From: Sordariomycetes sp. S80-01Y
Taxonomy: Eukaryota; Ascomycota; Sordariomycetes
Direction: 5' to 3'
Assembly (NCBI GenBank): GCA_037042185.1
Contig: JAXQJY010000029.1
Span: forward strand, 1,736,001 to 1,800,000
Length of the DNA: 64,000 nucleotides
Shown piece after piece: positions 43,420 through 54,691 of the stretch. A program made the position numbers and the translations under genes. The notes beneath the pieces were generated by a model, which was not told where the DNA came from, ran no database searches, and saw nothing but the letters and a program-made list of their open reading frames with translations. Within the stretch, counting starts at the first letter, position 1; each line of letters starts with the position of its first letter.

Positions 43420-45414
43420 TTATGAACGACGTTCGTTCAGCCTGACAGCAGCAAACCGTTTAGCTAGTGGCTCACTGGAGGGCGCAAAAGCAGAAGAAGA
43501 AGAAGGAGAGGTGGATTCGCGGCGACGCTTGGGGATTCTCTCACCGGTCGTTTGTAGGATGGCCTTGAGGTTCTGCCAGCCCTCTGTGGACGAGAGCTTG
43601 AAAATCTCGGCGAGGTCGTGTTGGCTTGCTACGCGACAGAGAAGGGCAGCTTCTTCCTGTTCAGTGTTAGTTGGATATGGTCGGAATCAGCTCGTGAGGG
43701 AGTACCTTTGACAGGATGCCCATCTGCAAGACGAAGCAGAGTAGGTGGAAGTTTGACACCTCCTGACCACTGGGCTTCTGTCCGCCGGAGAGCTTCAGCG
43801 CCTTTGCGGCGGCAGATGGCTCCTGGCTCTCGCCGATGAACTCGCGGTTCTCGATAGGGAAGCCTGGCTGGGTGAACATGGGTTTGGGTTGCGCCGGGAA
43901 GCCGTGCGTTAGTGTGACGAAGAGGTATTCAACGGGGAATGAAGGCTTTGCGTTCTCCTGAACCGCGGCCCCATACTCATTTACCTTGCGGTAGAAAACT
44001 TCGGGGATGTATCGTGTCCGGCTAACGGAGCCGTCGTCTTCTTCCTCCTCGCGGACGAGCATCACATTAGGGTCCGCAGATGGCTCGACGATGTCAGCGC
44101 GGACCATTTCAACGGCTGCGTTGGACATTTGGTATGAGGAGATGGCGATCTGTCCTTCCTCGTCGCCGGTGATGATGCAAGTGACGAAGTTGGAGCCGTA
44201 GCGTCCGGTGTCGCTCCATTTTGTGGCCTTGGGGTACTGTGCTTGGAGTCGTGACGAGTAGCAGATCTCAAGGGACGAGAGGAAGTATGAATCAGCGTGA
44301 CGCTTGCAGACGACTGAGCCATCCCCAGCTCCAGCATCCAGTAGGTCCGTCCAGATAACACCAACTGGCTCAAGCCCGCACAGCTTCGCGACATCATCAA
44401 TTTCCTTCCTGTTTTCCCATGGATTTTGTGTAATTCCATCCATTTCATCGACTTGCGGTGGCTCATAGATGGCTTCTACCACAGCCTTGATCCCTAGAGG
44501 GACCTCTGTGTACTCCGCATATCGCCCGTACAGTATCCCTAAACGTTGCGAGCCCGACAGTCGCCATGGGTTGATGAAGTTGTCAACGATGCTCGGTGAT
44601 GCGAACTCGACATGGTCCACCATTCGGAAGCTCTGAGGCTGAAGTGTGATGGCGCTTGGCTGACACTTGCTGCAAATGCCTTCTGGCCAGGGTGGATGGC
44701 CCGAGGGGCACTCGTGCTTGACTCGATAGAAGGGTTCCACCAGCGGTGGGATGTACGATGCTCCTAGCTCGGGCTTGTTCGTTGAGGCATTGACCTTGCG
44801 CAGATGAGAGTGGAATGACGTATACTTGATCTTCTTTTCCTCCAGATAGCTCGCGTCGAATGGATCGAGGGGCTGGCAATAGTCACACATTCCCTTGGGA
44901 CCATGCCGACACATCCTTCCCTTTTGGCGAGGGATCTTGCCATCTTGACGGTCTAGTCGGTCGTCGAGGGCGGACTGTCGAACTACCTCCCATGGTCTCG
45001 AGATGTGCTCGCTCTTCGTATCGATAGGTTTGTCTTCGGTGGGCAATATGGGCTTGCCGTTCAGCCGGGCTGTGGTGGTCGCGGTACCGTTGGAGGTTGT
45101 GTCGGAGGCGCCCCCGTGCTGGTAGTCGACGAAGACGAGATCGCCATGCTTGAGCCCTACTTGTCCGACCTTGAAGTTGGCAACCTCTTGGATGGGCTTT
45201 GCGCTTTCTTTGCTAGGGGAGTTGGCAACGGTGATCGTCTTGGGATCGACGGTAGATGGTAGGTCTGGCAGTAACTGGAGCCTGTTTAACACTCATACAA
45301 ACAAGGGGAAGATAACCTCCTGGCTTATACCTTCTTGATGAGCTCGCCAAACGTAGAGGTTGGCTCTACTGTTACGCGGAACGTGCCATCTGGCCCGCGG
45401 CATCGGAGCAACAT
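43420..45414 (-). CDS. npl4: Npl4, cofactor of the Cdc48 ATPase
   Basis: A 629-residue protein that together with Ufd1 recruits ubiquitylated substrates to Cdc48 for ERAD and other extraction steps. The three exons are 45414-45331, 45274-43706 and 43656-43420. The N-terminus is ubiquitin-like ([21 protein letters not shown]). The zinc-finger region has two Cys/His groups, [13 protein letters not shown] and [18 protein letters not shown]. The long MPN-like Npl4 domain follows, with [21 protein letters not shown] and the IWTDLLDAG segment. The C-terminus is basic with a Ser run. The 56-bp intron 1 uses an acceptor (CTCCAG) a few bases after an out-of-frame AG, chosen because only it keeps the frame. 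Confidence 0.95.
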
Positions 45415-46024
45415 GGTGGCGGGATGGGCGATCTTAGAGACGCGTGCGAGAGCTTCAGACTTGGGAATAGACAAAAGCCGCTTTGCAAACTTTCCCGCAG
45501 GGCCCGAAAAGTTCTCGTGAGGGACGTGAAGGAGTAGGGTTTCGGTAAGGAGTTGGGACGCTGTAATAGTGAGTGAAGTTGGGACGTTGCTTAATCATTG
45601 CACGAAGCTTCCAGCCGCTGGCAATGAGCTCAGGCAAGTGAATGTGGGGTCCTCAAGCTCCAGCAATTGCATCAGCGTCATCAGCGACCAGGTGCCTGGC
45701 ATGGGGCTGACAAAAGAGTTAAGAAGACACTTGCGGCTCTACAGGAGTTTGGAACAGTCGCTAACATTTTGTCACTTCGTGCCCTTCGGAACATTGTCCG
45801 ACCGGCCCGGCATCCCACCTTCAATGCCGACAGGGATCGTCTGGACACGCAGCCACATGCAAGTCGGAGGTCACTCAATGTAAATCGACCACGTACAGGA
45901 CAGCATCCAGAAACAAGCAATCTTCCACTTACCACCCCCTTTTCCTTGCGCAGACACAACACGGCTACTTTTCCTCCAGTGACCGTCAAATTTACTGAAT
46001 AGTTCACGAGGATTTGCAGATAAG
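45415..46024. other. Divergent promoter region
   Basis: This 610-bp region lies between npl4 (leftward) and sec66 (rightward). No gene or clear element was recognised. Confidence 0.5.
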
Positions 46025-46812
46025 ATGGTCTCAATTCCTGAGGTCGACTGGCAGGGCCTCGTCCTGCCCTTCGCCTACGTCTTTGTCCTGGGCGGTGCTC
46101 TGGCAACATTCAGCAGCATTTACCGCAAGCGAAAAGCTGGTAAGCTTCCTCGGCATTTCATTTTATCATAGCTCTTACTGACTCGTTCCCCAGCTCGCAG
46201 CGCAAACCTCGAGCCCTGGTTCGGCCCGCATCTCCAGCGCAACATCTACCACACCCTCCTCCACATGGCCGACGAGCCCACCGAAGGCGACGAGAAGAGC
46301 GAGAAGAAGGAACCCAAAGTACCAGACAGCGTCTTGCGCGCAGCGCTGCTGAGAAGGGCCATTGAAGACCTGCATCGTTTGGTTCAAATAAGGTCGTCTA
46401 AGCAGGCGTGCAGTTCACTGTTGCAGAGGGGCAGCGTTGGAGACGACCTATGGCAGAGGTTTCAAAGGGCTGAGAAAGAGATGGAGGCGGAGTTGCGCGA
46501 CGTTGTTCAAGAGGTCAGTCCCAGCGACGGCGTTTGACTTGACGGACGTAGCTGACACAGTCATCACAGGCCAACGCATTAGCTCCTACCTGGGGCCAGA
46601 CCATATTCCAGTCCGCGAACGAGATTCTCATCAACACAAAGGTCCGCGACAACGTGGCCGAGACCCAGGGCCAGCTCGAGTCTGAGCAAGCGTGGTGGGC
46701 GAAGCGTCGCGATCAGATCCGGGGCGACTTCATGGCGGAGCTTGATGAGTCGGAGAAGAGCTCGACGAAACCCCACAGCGAGGACGAGGCTGTGCTGGTC
46801 GACAAGCAATGA
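46025..46812 (+). CDS. sec66: Sec66, subunit of the Sec62/63 translocation complex
   Basis: A 225-residue protein of the Sec66/Sec71 family, part of the ER complex for post-translational protein import. The three exons are 46025-46139, 46194-46513 and 46570-46812. One membrane segment lies at about residues 11-30 (LVLPFAYVFVLGGALATF), followed by the basic stop YRKRK. The cytosolic part has the family marks LEPWFGPHLQRNIYHTLLH and PTWGQTIFQSANEI, and the tail is acidic. The start codon is the first ATG after the 5' untranslated stretch and directly precedes the membrane segment. Confidence 0.92.
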
Positions 46813-47257
46813 GAGCGCGACATCAGGAGGCGTTAGGTGGCTGTAAAGCTCCTGTTGGTTGGGCTTTGCATTTGGGACACGGGCTGTTTTACGAATGATA
46901 GAGGCGTTGGGAACTGTTGGTGCTATGCGTCTGAAATCTGTGGCCATGATCGTGGTTTTGCCAACTTCTACTCCATACCAGTCAGAAGGTATGCATTCGC
47001 CAACTTTGCCAGTGAGCGTTGTGTTTTACGGGCACGAGGGTCGGGAGGTAGTAAGTTCTCTAGCACACCTGGAGAACAACCCATGAGTTGTAAAAGATCG
47101 GGTATATTAAATCAATGGAGACGACAGAATGCTCAGCATTGTCTGTCCCGCCTTATGCTATGCTGCCAGACGCCAAATACGAACGAGGTGCAAACGCAAC
47201 GCCGTGTTACACCAAGCAATGCAAGTCACGAGAAATCGAACCAGACAACACCACTGC
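46813..47257. other. Intergenic, convergent 3' ends
   Basis: A 445-bp non-coding stretch between sec66 and the small conserved gene. Nothing else is seen. Confidence 0.6.
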
Positions 47258-47752
47258 TTAGTGACCTGAGCCAGACCACGGGCTCATCTTCCTCCTCCAC
47301 ATCTCATCCTCGTCGGCGGAGTTGGCTAGCCTAGCTTCCTCGGCAATCTCTTCCTCTGTCTTGAGCCAAATTGGCGATTCGCATCCCCTCAGACCGATAA
47401 ATCGGCCAATCTTGCGACGCTTGTCCTCGACGGGCAAGCTGGAGTTCCAGTTGACGGGGCACGGGTACTGGCCCGTTAGATGCGAGGGCGTTCGCTGGTG
47501 GTAGAAGTGTGCCAGCTCCTCGAGTTGGTGGTCCGTCAGTAGCCAGAATTGCAGGACTGTTCGGGGAAAGGCTGGGTGGATGTAGCCGGTCGTGATCTGC
47601 ACCAGAGGCGAGAGGTTGAGTCGCATCTGGTCGAGCTTTTGGGCGAACTCGGGGTTCCCTGCGATCTTGCGTTGAATGAAGCTCGCTGAGGCCGGACCCT
47701 GTTCCGACGGACCCTGGGCAGGGCTCTGGGTAGTGATCTCCCGGCGCAACAT
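47258..47752 (-). CDS. Small conserved fungal protein of unknown function
   Basis: A 164-residue protein with helical character. It has a Leu/Val/Phe-rich central part (PAFPRTVLQFWLLTDHQLEELAHFYHQ), then CPVNWNS, a basic RRKIGRFIGLRGCESP segment, and an acidic EEEIAEEA helix before a Trp/Arg tail. I do not recognise the family, though the even spread of hydrophobic and charged residues indicates a real folded protein. A further exon may precede the ATG at 47752: in-frame codons continue upstream to a possible acceptor near 47800, but no phase-matching first exon was found. Confidence 0.6.
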   Translation of the reverse strand: MLRREITTQSPAQGPSEQGPASASFIQRKIAGNPEFAQKLDQMRLNLSPLVQITTGYIHPAFPRTVLQFWLLTDHQLEELAHFYHQRTPSHLTGQYPCPVNWNSSLPVEDKRRKIGRFIGLRGCESPIWLKTEEEIAEEARLANSADEDEMWRRKMSPWSGSGH

Positions 47753-48615
47753 GTTGGCGGCGACTGGAATGTGCAGGTCGTTGGCGTGCTGTCGCTAAGT
47801 TTTGTGGTAGCGTTGTGAAGCTGTTGGCTGCTCCTGAAATTGAGATGTTTCGACTATCGTGGCTTACAGAAGTCCAAAGTCGATAATGTAGGATTGGAAA
47901 AGTTGAAAGGAACCTGTTAAAAAAAGGCTTGACATACGAGCTAGAAAAGTAGTGAGTGAATCAGAGGGCCAGCCGCATACGGGCCTCTTGTATCTGAGCA
48001 AGCATCGCGAACGGGCCTCATCGTCGCCGGACTCGTTTGGCACCTTGACCGCCTCTGGGCCGCAGCCGCCGTCTTTGTCGAATGGGCGTCTGCGGGTTCG
48101 ACATGGGCGCGCTCTTGTTCCAGAAAAGCTCCAAAGCTAAAGACCACATGCGACGGACGCGGACGGGCCAAATGGAACCAGAGCTCTAGTCCTGGGTCCG
48201 CTGGTGAGACAAAGGTCGGAACCGGTAGGGCCCTCCGCGATTGTGTGGTGCGAGAGAGGAGCCGCGCAGCAGCGCTTGGAATGCGCCCGACTGAGACAAA
48301 AAAGCTCAGAGAGACAAAGACCACGTCAACAGGATCCATCCGGGTCATCAGTCCTGACCTAAGACCTTTCTTCCTTGTTGCGCTCAGGTGCTTGGGCCGA
48401 GGTGACCGTTTAAAGCTTGTCATTGGTTCGTCGTGCTCTGCAGGATAAAACGCCTGTCTGGCCGCGTTTCTTTGACGATTGTTTCATTCACCCTCTGTGA
48501 CTGACTGACTGACTGACTGACTGACTGAGTGCGCGCGTGCATGGGATTAACTTGGTCATACTGTTTCTCCTGATTCTACCCGACATGCAACCAACTGAGT
48601 CGATGGAACATCCCA
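47753..48615. other. Intergenic region with TGAC repeat
   Basis: 863 bp without a supportable gene. It contains a (TGAC)7 repeat at 48498-48528. Confidence 0.5.
48498..48528 (+). repeat. TGAC tetranucleotide repeat, 7.75 units
   Basis: Seven perfect TGAC units followed by TGA lie about 90 bp past the end of the orc3 gene, followed directly by an alternating GC stretch. Confidence 0.9.
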
Positions 48616-51062
48616 TCAAAGCCACTTCAACTTGGCGATATGGTCGGCCTTCTTCTTGCTGGCCTTGACGAAACCAAGGGCACGAAGCTCCGCGAGGGCG
48701 CAGTAGAATCGCATCAGCACCTGTCGCTCACCCTCTTCTTGTTGGCTAAACACGCCCTGGAACGCTGTCCACAGATCTGCGACGTTGATCAGGCTGCCAG
48801 TTTCAAGGTAGAGCTGGTAAAGCACGGCTGTTGCTGGCGCGGTTGCTTGCAAACCTTCAGCCTCGGGTTTGCAGCAATCGCAAGCAAGATAGTCATGCGG
48901 TCGAGAAAGGCTGCGCTCGAAGACAATGCGAGGTCGAGGGACAAAGACGTCCTTTGATGGCGACTTCGAATCGTAAAGCCAGCATTCGGACAATGGGACC
49001 TCGTGAGGCGGACAGACTTTAAGATTTGTGACCAGGATCTTGACAAGGTCATCAACAATCCGGGTGAACTGTTTGTCTTCGTCGTTTAAGGCAGCTGAAT
49101 CCTTGCTAAGCTGCACGCGTTGCGCAATAACAGTCGTGCGCACGACCTTGTTCTGCCCGCCATACTTGGTGCGTAGAGGCGTTCCCTTCTCTTCCGCCGC
49201 CTTCTGAAGCGGCCCGAGTTCGTTCAAGGCGTCTCTGAGCTGGGCCTGGAAAGTCTCATGCGCCGGCTCGACCGAGGGCCCAAGCATCAACTCGTGCTCT
49301 CCGTCGCGATAGACCTCGATGACCCTCACGAGAAGCTCTGCCAAAGCCTTGTCATCCATGCGTCGAATGCGCGACGCTAGGACTGAGTCCTGGGATGGGG
49401 CGATACCACTAGCCAGGGCCTCTACGTAAGCCGAAGGAAAGTCGCCTCCCAGCACATCGGCTGCCTGGAGCACGAGCAGAGCCCGCAGCATGCAGCTCAC
49501 CCAGCGACGCCGGTTCACACCTCCTCGGTCGCTATGGCCAGATAGAAAGTCGCTTTCCGCCTCGTGAAACAAATCCTCAGCGCTCTCTGGATTTATATCG
49601 CCCTCGAGCCCTTGGTCAATCATCGTTTCCATTCGGAATCGATATGAATGCGTGTTGCGAAGAGCCTCGATGTGCTCTGTCTGAACTTGATTAGATACCT
49701 CGTCCTCAAGCAGTGGGCTGAGGGCATTGGCATAGAAGTGACACATGTAGGCATACTGTACTGTTAGAAGGCATCCGTAAAGTAGAGTCGAGAAGTTACC
49801 TTCAATGAGCTTACAAAAGCCTGAACACCAGCGACCTGATCTTGTTGTCTCTCCAGTAGATCTCGAAGAAGAGAGGGGCCAACGTGCACAGGAACATCCG
49901 CGGCGGCAACGGCGACCTTGAAGACCGTCTCCAATATGGAGTTGGTTTGGACAGCATCGAACTGTGCCCCATAGATTTGCTGACAGACAGACTTGAGAAG
50001 ACGAGCTTGCAAAAGCTCCACCGACGTCGCCACACCAAAGAGAAGCGTGAAAGGTATTCGAGAGCGCCATGAGCTTTTCAACCATCAGTAAATATGCTTC
50101 TCACGTGGCCACACGTCAACAGGAGTACCTACTTGAAGAGAGGGATCAGATCAGACAGTAGTCCGCTGTCAAAGCCTTCGCTATCTTCAAAAGCAATAAA
50201 AACATGCTCGCAGCGCTGTAGCTTGATGAAGGCATGTAGAGCTTCTAGATCGTAATCAAGATATTGTCGACGAACCTGGGTATAGTTAGCATTGTCTAAA
50301 ATTGCCTACAAGTAACGCACATCCTGTCCACCTAACACCTGAAGACCCTCCTCGTCATCATTTGGAACAGCGTCCGTCACATCCCGAATGACTCGCTTCA
50401 ACGTGGCTTTCAAATTGGTGACCTCTGACGACCGCAGTCTCACGAACTTGCTACGAGAGGTTCGCTGCAACGTTTCGGATAACTGCTCGAACAGAAGATT
50501 TTGAGCAGCGATGTTTGACCCGGTAGTGATGAATGCAGTCGGAATCTTGTCCCCTCTACCAAAAAAGTCAATAAAACCTAACCTTCAGGGTGAAGAAAGC
50601 AACTCACAGCTCGCCCTTGTGTTCACCAACAAATGCTGTGACCTCTTCAAGCGTTGCCGTATTGGACTCCCGCAATGAATTCTGTATCGGTCAGTTCCAA
50701 TCCATGGAGTCGCTATGTTTCTTTGGAAACGCATACTTGAATTCGCCCATCAATCTTCGCCCAACTGGCCTCATAAAGCTTTTCCCTGAGCTTTACAAAC
50801 ACCTGCTTCTCAGCACCATTGAGCAGCGGCACGAATGTCGAGGACTCTTCCGCCTGCTTTGACCCAGAGCTTTTTGGCTGCTTTGAAACTCGGCGTCTCT
50901 TGGATGGTCGCTTTTCTGGGTGGTCTTCATCCTCATTGGGGTCGAAGATGTAGGCGGCCTTTGACACTTCTTAGCTTTAGTCCGCGCCAGTGTGCAAGCT
51001 GCTGATCTTACTTGATGGTCTTCCTGCAGGAAAGTATCGGCCTCTTCGGCGTCTTGAGCCAT
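48616..51062 (-). CDS. orc3: Origin recognition complex subunit 3
   Basis: A 712-residue replication initiation protein with seven exons: 51062-51012, 50958-50737, 50681-50608, 50555-50321, 50275-50133, 50073-49800 and 49755-48616. All junctions fit in phase. The N-terminal region is acidic, then basic (RPSKRRRVSKQP). The AAA-like part contains KIPTAFITTGSN and the family phrase SWRSRIPFTLLFGVATSVELL. Near the C-terminus are RIVFERSLSRPHDYLAC and a winged-helix tail (LRALGFVKASKKKADHIAKL), both typical of Orc3. It belongs to the complex that marks replication origins and loads MCM in the nucleus. The start is the first ATG in frame. Confidence 0.93.
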
Positions 51063-51852
51063 TGCGATGTCTTCGTCTTGTAGTGCCAACCTGTTGAGGC
51101 CCTCTTTCCTTGAGGGAGAGAATGACGGAGTCGAGGAACGCGTCGTAGCTTTGAGACGCGTCTTTTCGCACTGTATAAATGCACTGTATGTACCTTTCCC
51201 TCGAGTCGCACAAGCTCGCTGCTACTACCACGATGTACTACTACAATAGTAGTGCTACCGCTACTGCCTAGCATTTCTATTGGCTACCTGGGCACTGCCT
51301 AGATAGCGGCATTCATCGCTGGTGTACAGTGCCGGCGGCTGTAGACCTACTTGAACCGTCGTTCCAAGGCGCCTATACAGAGTGCGAGCACAGAAGTCAA
51401 AGGGCTTCTTATGAGAACCGCGTAGCAAGAGAACGGTCATTTTGCGCATGAACTAAATAAGTACCGTATACACCGAAAGCCATACCTAGCCTCTCAGCGA
51501 AGACAATCCCCCTGAATCCGCACGCTTGTCTAGCTTGCTCCCAAACCCGCTTTCCATCATATCACCGAGCGAACCCCTCTAGAAGACTAGAACGCGCTCG
51601 GCCGCCCGAGAACTCGTTATGGGCTTTGCCATTTCCTGGGCTCAATATGCAGAGCCGTCGAAGCTGTCCTGCGATAACTCTCCGAGGCTTATAATGATAC
51701 AGAGCCTCCATTGACTGCCTCCTCTGTCCGTCCGGAAAATCAACCAACCAAATCTGTACGCCGTAGTAAAGGTCCGAAATCAAAATGCAACAATTTGGAC
51801 GGCAGCCTGTAATTTAAAGAAGCGAACGATTTGTCCTGCGATGTCCTGCCGT
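51063..51852. other. Intergenic, promoter of orc3
   Basis: 790 bp with the orc3 promoter and the 3' side of the PWWP gene. ACGCGT at 51159-51164 matches the MCB box used by replication genes. No other feature is recognised. Confidence 0.45.
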
Positions 51853-53873
51853 TCATGCTGCAACAGCAGGGGCCTTGAAAAGCGTGTTAGCTACCGTTTC
51901 AAACAGTATTGGACTTGGGGCTCAAGCTCACCTCCTTCGCTGGCTCCTCTGTCTTGGTCTCAGATTCAGCGGGCTTCGCCGGCTCTGTCGACTCAGTCTT
52001 TGTCTCAGGTTTGGGGTCTTCTGCGTCCTTCTTCTCCTCGGGCTTCTGCTCCTCCTCAGCGGCAGCCTCGGGCTTAACCTCAGCGGCAGCCTCGGTTTTT
52101 TCTTCAGCGGGTTCGGACTTCTTCTCCTCAGTCGGCGACTTCGTCCCGTTTACGCCATTGGCGCCATTGGTGGAGGGTGCAGCCGAGGCCGGTGCTGGAG
52201 CGGCACCATCGCTAGCCATGACCTTGTTCCACTTGTTCAAAAGCTCCTGGCTCCGGGACTTGAACTTGAACTCGCTCTCTTTGGGGATGGAGTCGAGCTT
52301 CAGGATCTGCTTCATGACCTTGTTGATTCTCGTCTCGCGAATGATAGCACCCTCAAGATCGGGCATGGCCTCAAGCATGTCGATGAACTTGGACATATTC
52401 GCCATCTCGTCCTCCTGCGGCTTGCCCTCCTTCGAAAGGAGACCACGCTGTAGCTTGTAGCGCAGGTATAGCACTTCTTTCTGCTTGCGCTTGAGAGCTT
52501 CTTCGGGGGTTTCCTGAGGAGCAGTCTCCTTGGGAGTCTTCTTCTTGGGCTTAGCCTTTGCAGGGTCCTTCGCGGCGGACCCGTTGGTGCCCTTTGGTGT
52601 TGAGTTCGTATTCAACTTAATCTTCGGTTTCTTCACGGAATCAGGTCGTTGAGGTGTCTGCGCGTCTAGGTCAGTAATTGCGATCGAGACCGATAACAAC
52701 AGTTGACTCACGTCGCTGCCATCTTCAGCCTTGCGCTTCTTGGTCTTGCTCTTAACACTGGCATCGGCGTCGGCCATGTCAACATCTTCATCTTCCTCTC
52801 CACCCTTGTTTTTCTTCTTGCTTTTCTTGGGTGTAGCCGCTGCCGCTGCCGCTGCTTCTTGCGCGGCGATCCTCTCCTTCTCATGCTCCTCGAGAACACC
52901 CTTGTAGTAATCGATGTCGTGCTGCGCGGTGGCGAGCTCGAAAGCCAGCTTCAAGTCCTTTCGCACCTTGGGTCCTTGCGCCCTCTTCTCGGCAATCTCC
53001 GAGTCAAGCTCAGTGAGCGCGGTGTTGACCACCCAGGCACTTTTTGCGAGTTAGTCCAAGATCGAGAATTGGTCGTGAAAGACTTACAATTCGTTGGTCT
53101 GAAGGAACATGACAGGATAGTTCCGGTCCTGTGCCCTCTTTCCACCGTCGGCGTACGCTTCGGCATACGTTCCGTCAGCCCTCTTCGCCGTAACGGGACG
53201 GGTGTTCAAAAGCGCATGAGGCAGCATCGATTCGTCGCAGATAATGGCAGGCCATTCAGGGAAACCCTTCAGCTTGACCAGAAAGTGATCCCCCGGCTTC
53301 GCGTCAAGATGTGTCATCTTGGCCTTGGATGCTTTCTTGTTGAGACTCTTCCGGTTGCCACCGCCCGCTGATTTACGTCGGTTGTTCTTGGTATTCGACA
53401 GAGGGGTCTTTTCGGCAACCGCGCCAGCCTGGTCGCCATCCACCACAGAAGCATCGGGCGCGTCTGGCATCTCGCTGTCGCCCTCGGTGCTGGGCTTATC
53501 CTTCTCCCCACTCTCTTTTTCAGACTTGTCCTCTGTCGCAGCTGGCTTCGGTTCCTCTGCGGGCTTGGAAGTCTCTGTGCGCAATTTAGTTAGCTGTGTT
53601 ACGGTTGAGTGATGCGACGCGAGGTAAGTGAGGCGACCTGTAGGAACCCAAGGGCACCATCAGCTTGACGTGGTAGCGCAATGCGCAGCTACGACGCGCC
53701 CGCGCCAGCTTTGCCTCGTGTTTGTCATCCCAGATTTGTTCCATACCTTCTTTCTTTGTCTCTCCCTCAGCACTCAAATCTGTTTGCTCCGGCTTGGACT
53801 CGACGATTGCGCCGTCCTGCTCACCAGCGGCAGGCGCCGGGGCATCGGGCTTCTCTGTAGGCTGATCGGACAT
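51853..53873 (-). CDS. PWWP-domain chromatin protein with IBD-like domain
   Basis: A 562-residue protein with five exons: 53873-53747, 53574-53088, 53039-52712, 52657-51932 and 51873-51853. The last exon is 21 bp and codes for APAVAA. The PWWP domain is at about residues 138-210 (DAKPGDHFLVKLKGFPEWPA), and such domains read methylated H3K36. A coiled segment and a Lys-rich linker with several NLS-like runs follow. A four-helix TFIIS-N/IBD-like domain lies at about 380-470 (LRYKLQRGLLSKEGK, with RINKVMKQILKLD). The tail is an extended Glu/Pro/Lys/Thr low-complexity region. The same order is seen in human LEDGF/HRP2 and fission yeast Pdp3. It probably links active chromatin to acetyltransferase or elongation complexes, which is inference. 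Confidence 0.88.
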
Positions 53874-54691
53874 GATGGGCGCAAAGTGACGATGCAAGGC
53901 GTAAGGGCCAGCAGGCAATCACAGTGGCGCTGAGGATCGCGGCGCAGAGGAGCTCCGAAGGCGACGTGTCGGAAGGTGCCCAAAAACGCGGTGCTCGTCG
54001 CGTGTAGCTTGCTCAATGGGCGCGCGAAACGCGATGCAAGATGGGAGAAAGATGAATGGTGATGAGAAGTCGCGCGATTGAAGGAGGAAGACCTTGGCTG
54101 CTGCTCGCGCGATGCTGAGGTGCGAGGTGTGGGTGACGAAAGAAAAACACTGGAGCGGAAACGAAGGATGATGAATGGCTGCCCGTCTGAGGAGGGAGAA
54201 AGGCCTACCAACGTCACCAATGTTTGCATCACGTGATTAGTCTATAGTGTCCTTGTCCTGTCCCCAAGCTCCTTCATCCGAGGAGGATCGAGATGTGATG
54301 ACCACGAGTGCAATTGACTTTCAACATACATCCAAATCTTCCTAAACACCTTGAAGCGCTCCTTTCAAAGCTTCGTCTGTGCTTTTTGTCCTGATCCGAG
54401 CGCGTTCTCCCAACCCAAGCACCTCATTACCTCGCTCTGGTAAATCGGTGATGCGGGGGCTATCCGTCAGCTCCCCCCTCGAAGCTGCTGTTCCACAACC
54501 AGCTGTCCACGCAACCGCATATTAGACCCGACAACTCATGTCATCCAGGAGATCCTCCGCATCATGTTTTCCCGTTGCCCAAGTTGCCCTTTTGTAGTCT
54601 TCCGGAACTCAGGCCAGCGGTCGCAGGCACCACACATATCGTACACAGCCATTACTCGCGAGAGCAGTTGCAAAACGGTCCTTTGGACGCT
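53874..54691. other. Intergenic, promoter of PWWP gene
   Basis: 818 bp, no gene recognised. It includes the promoter of the PWWP gene and the 3' untranslated side of brr2. Confidence 0.5.
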
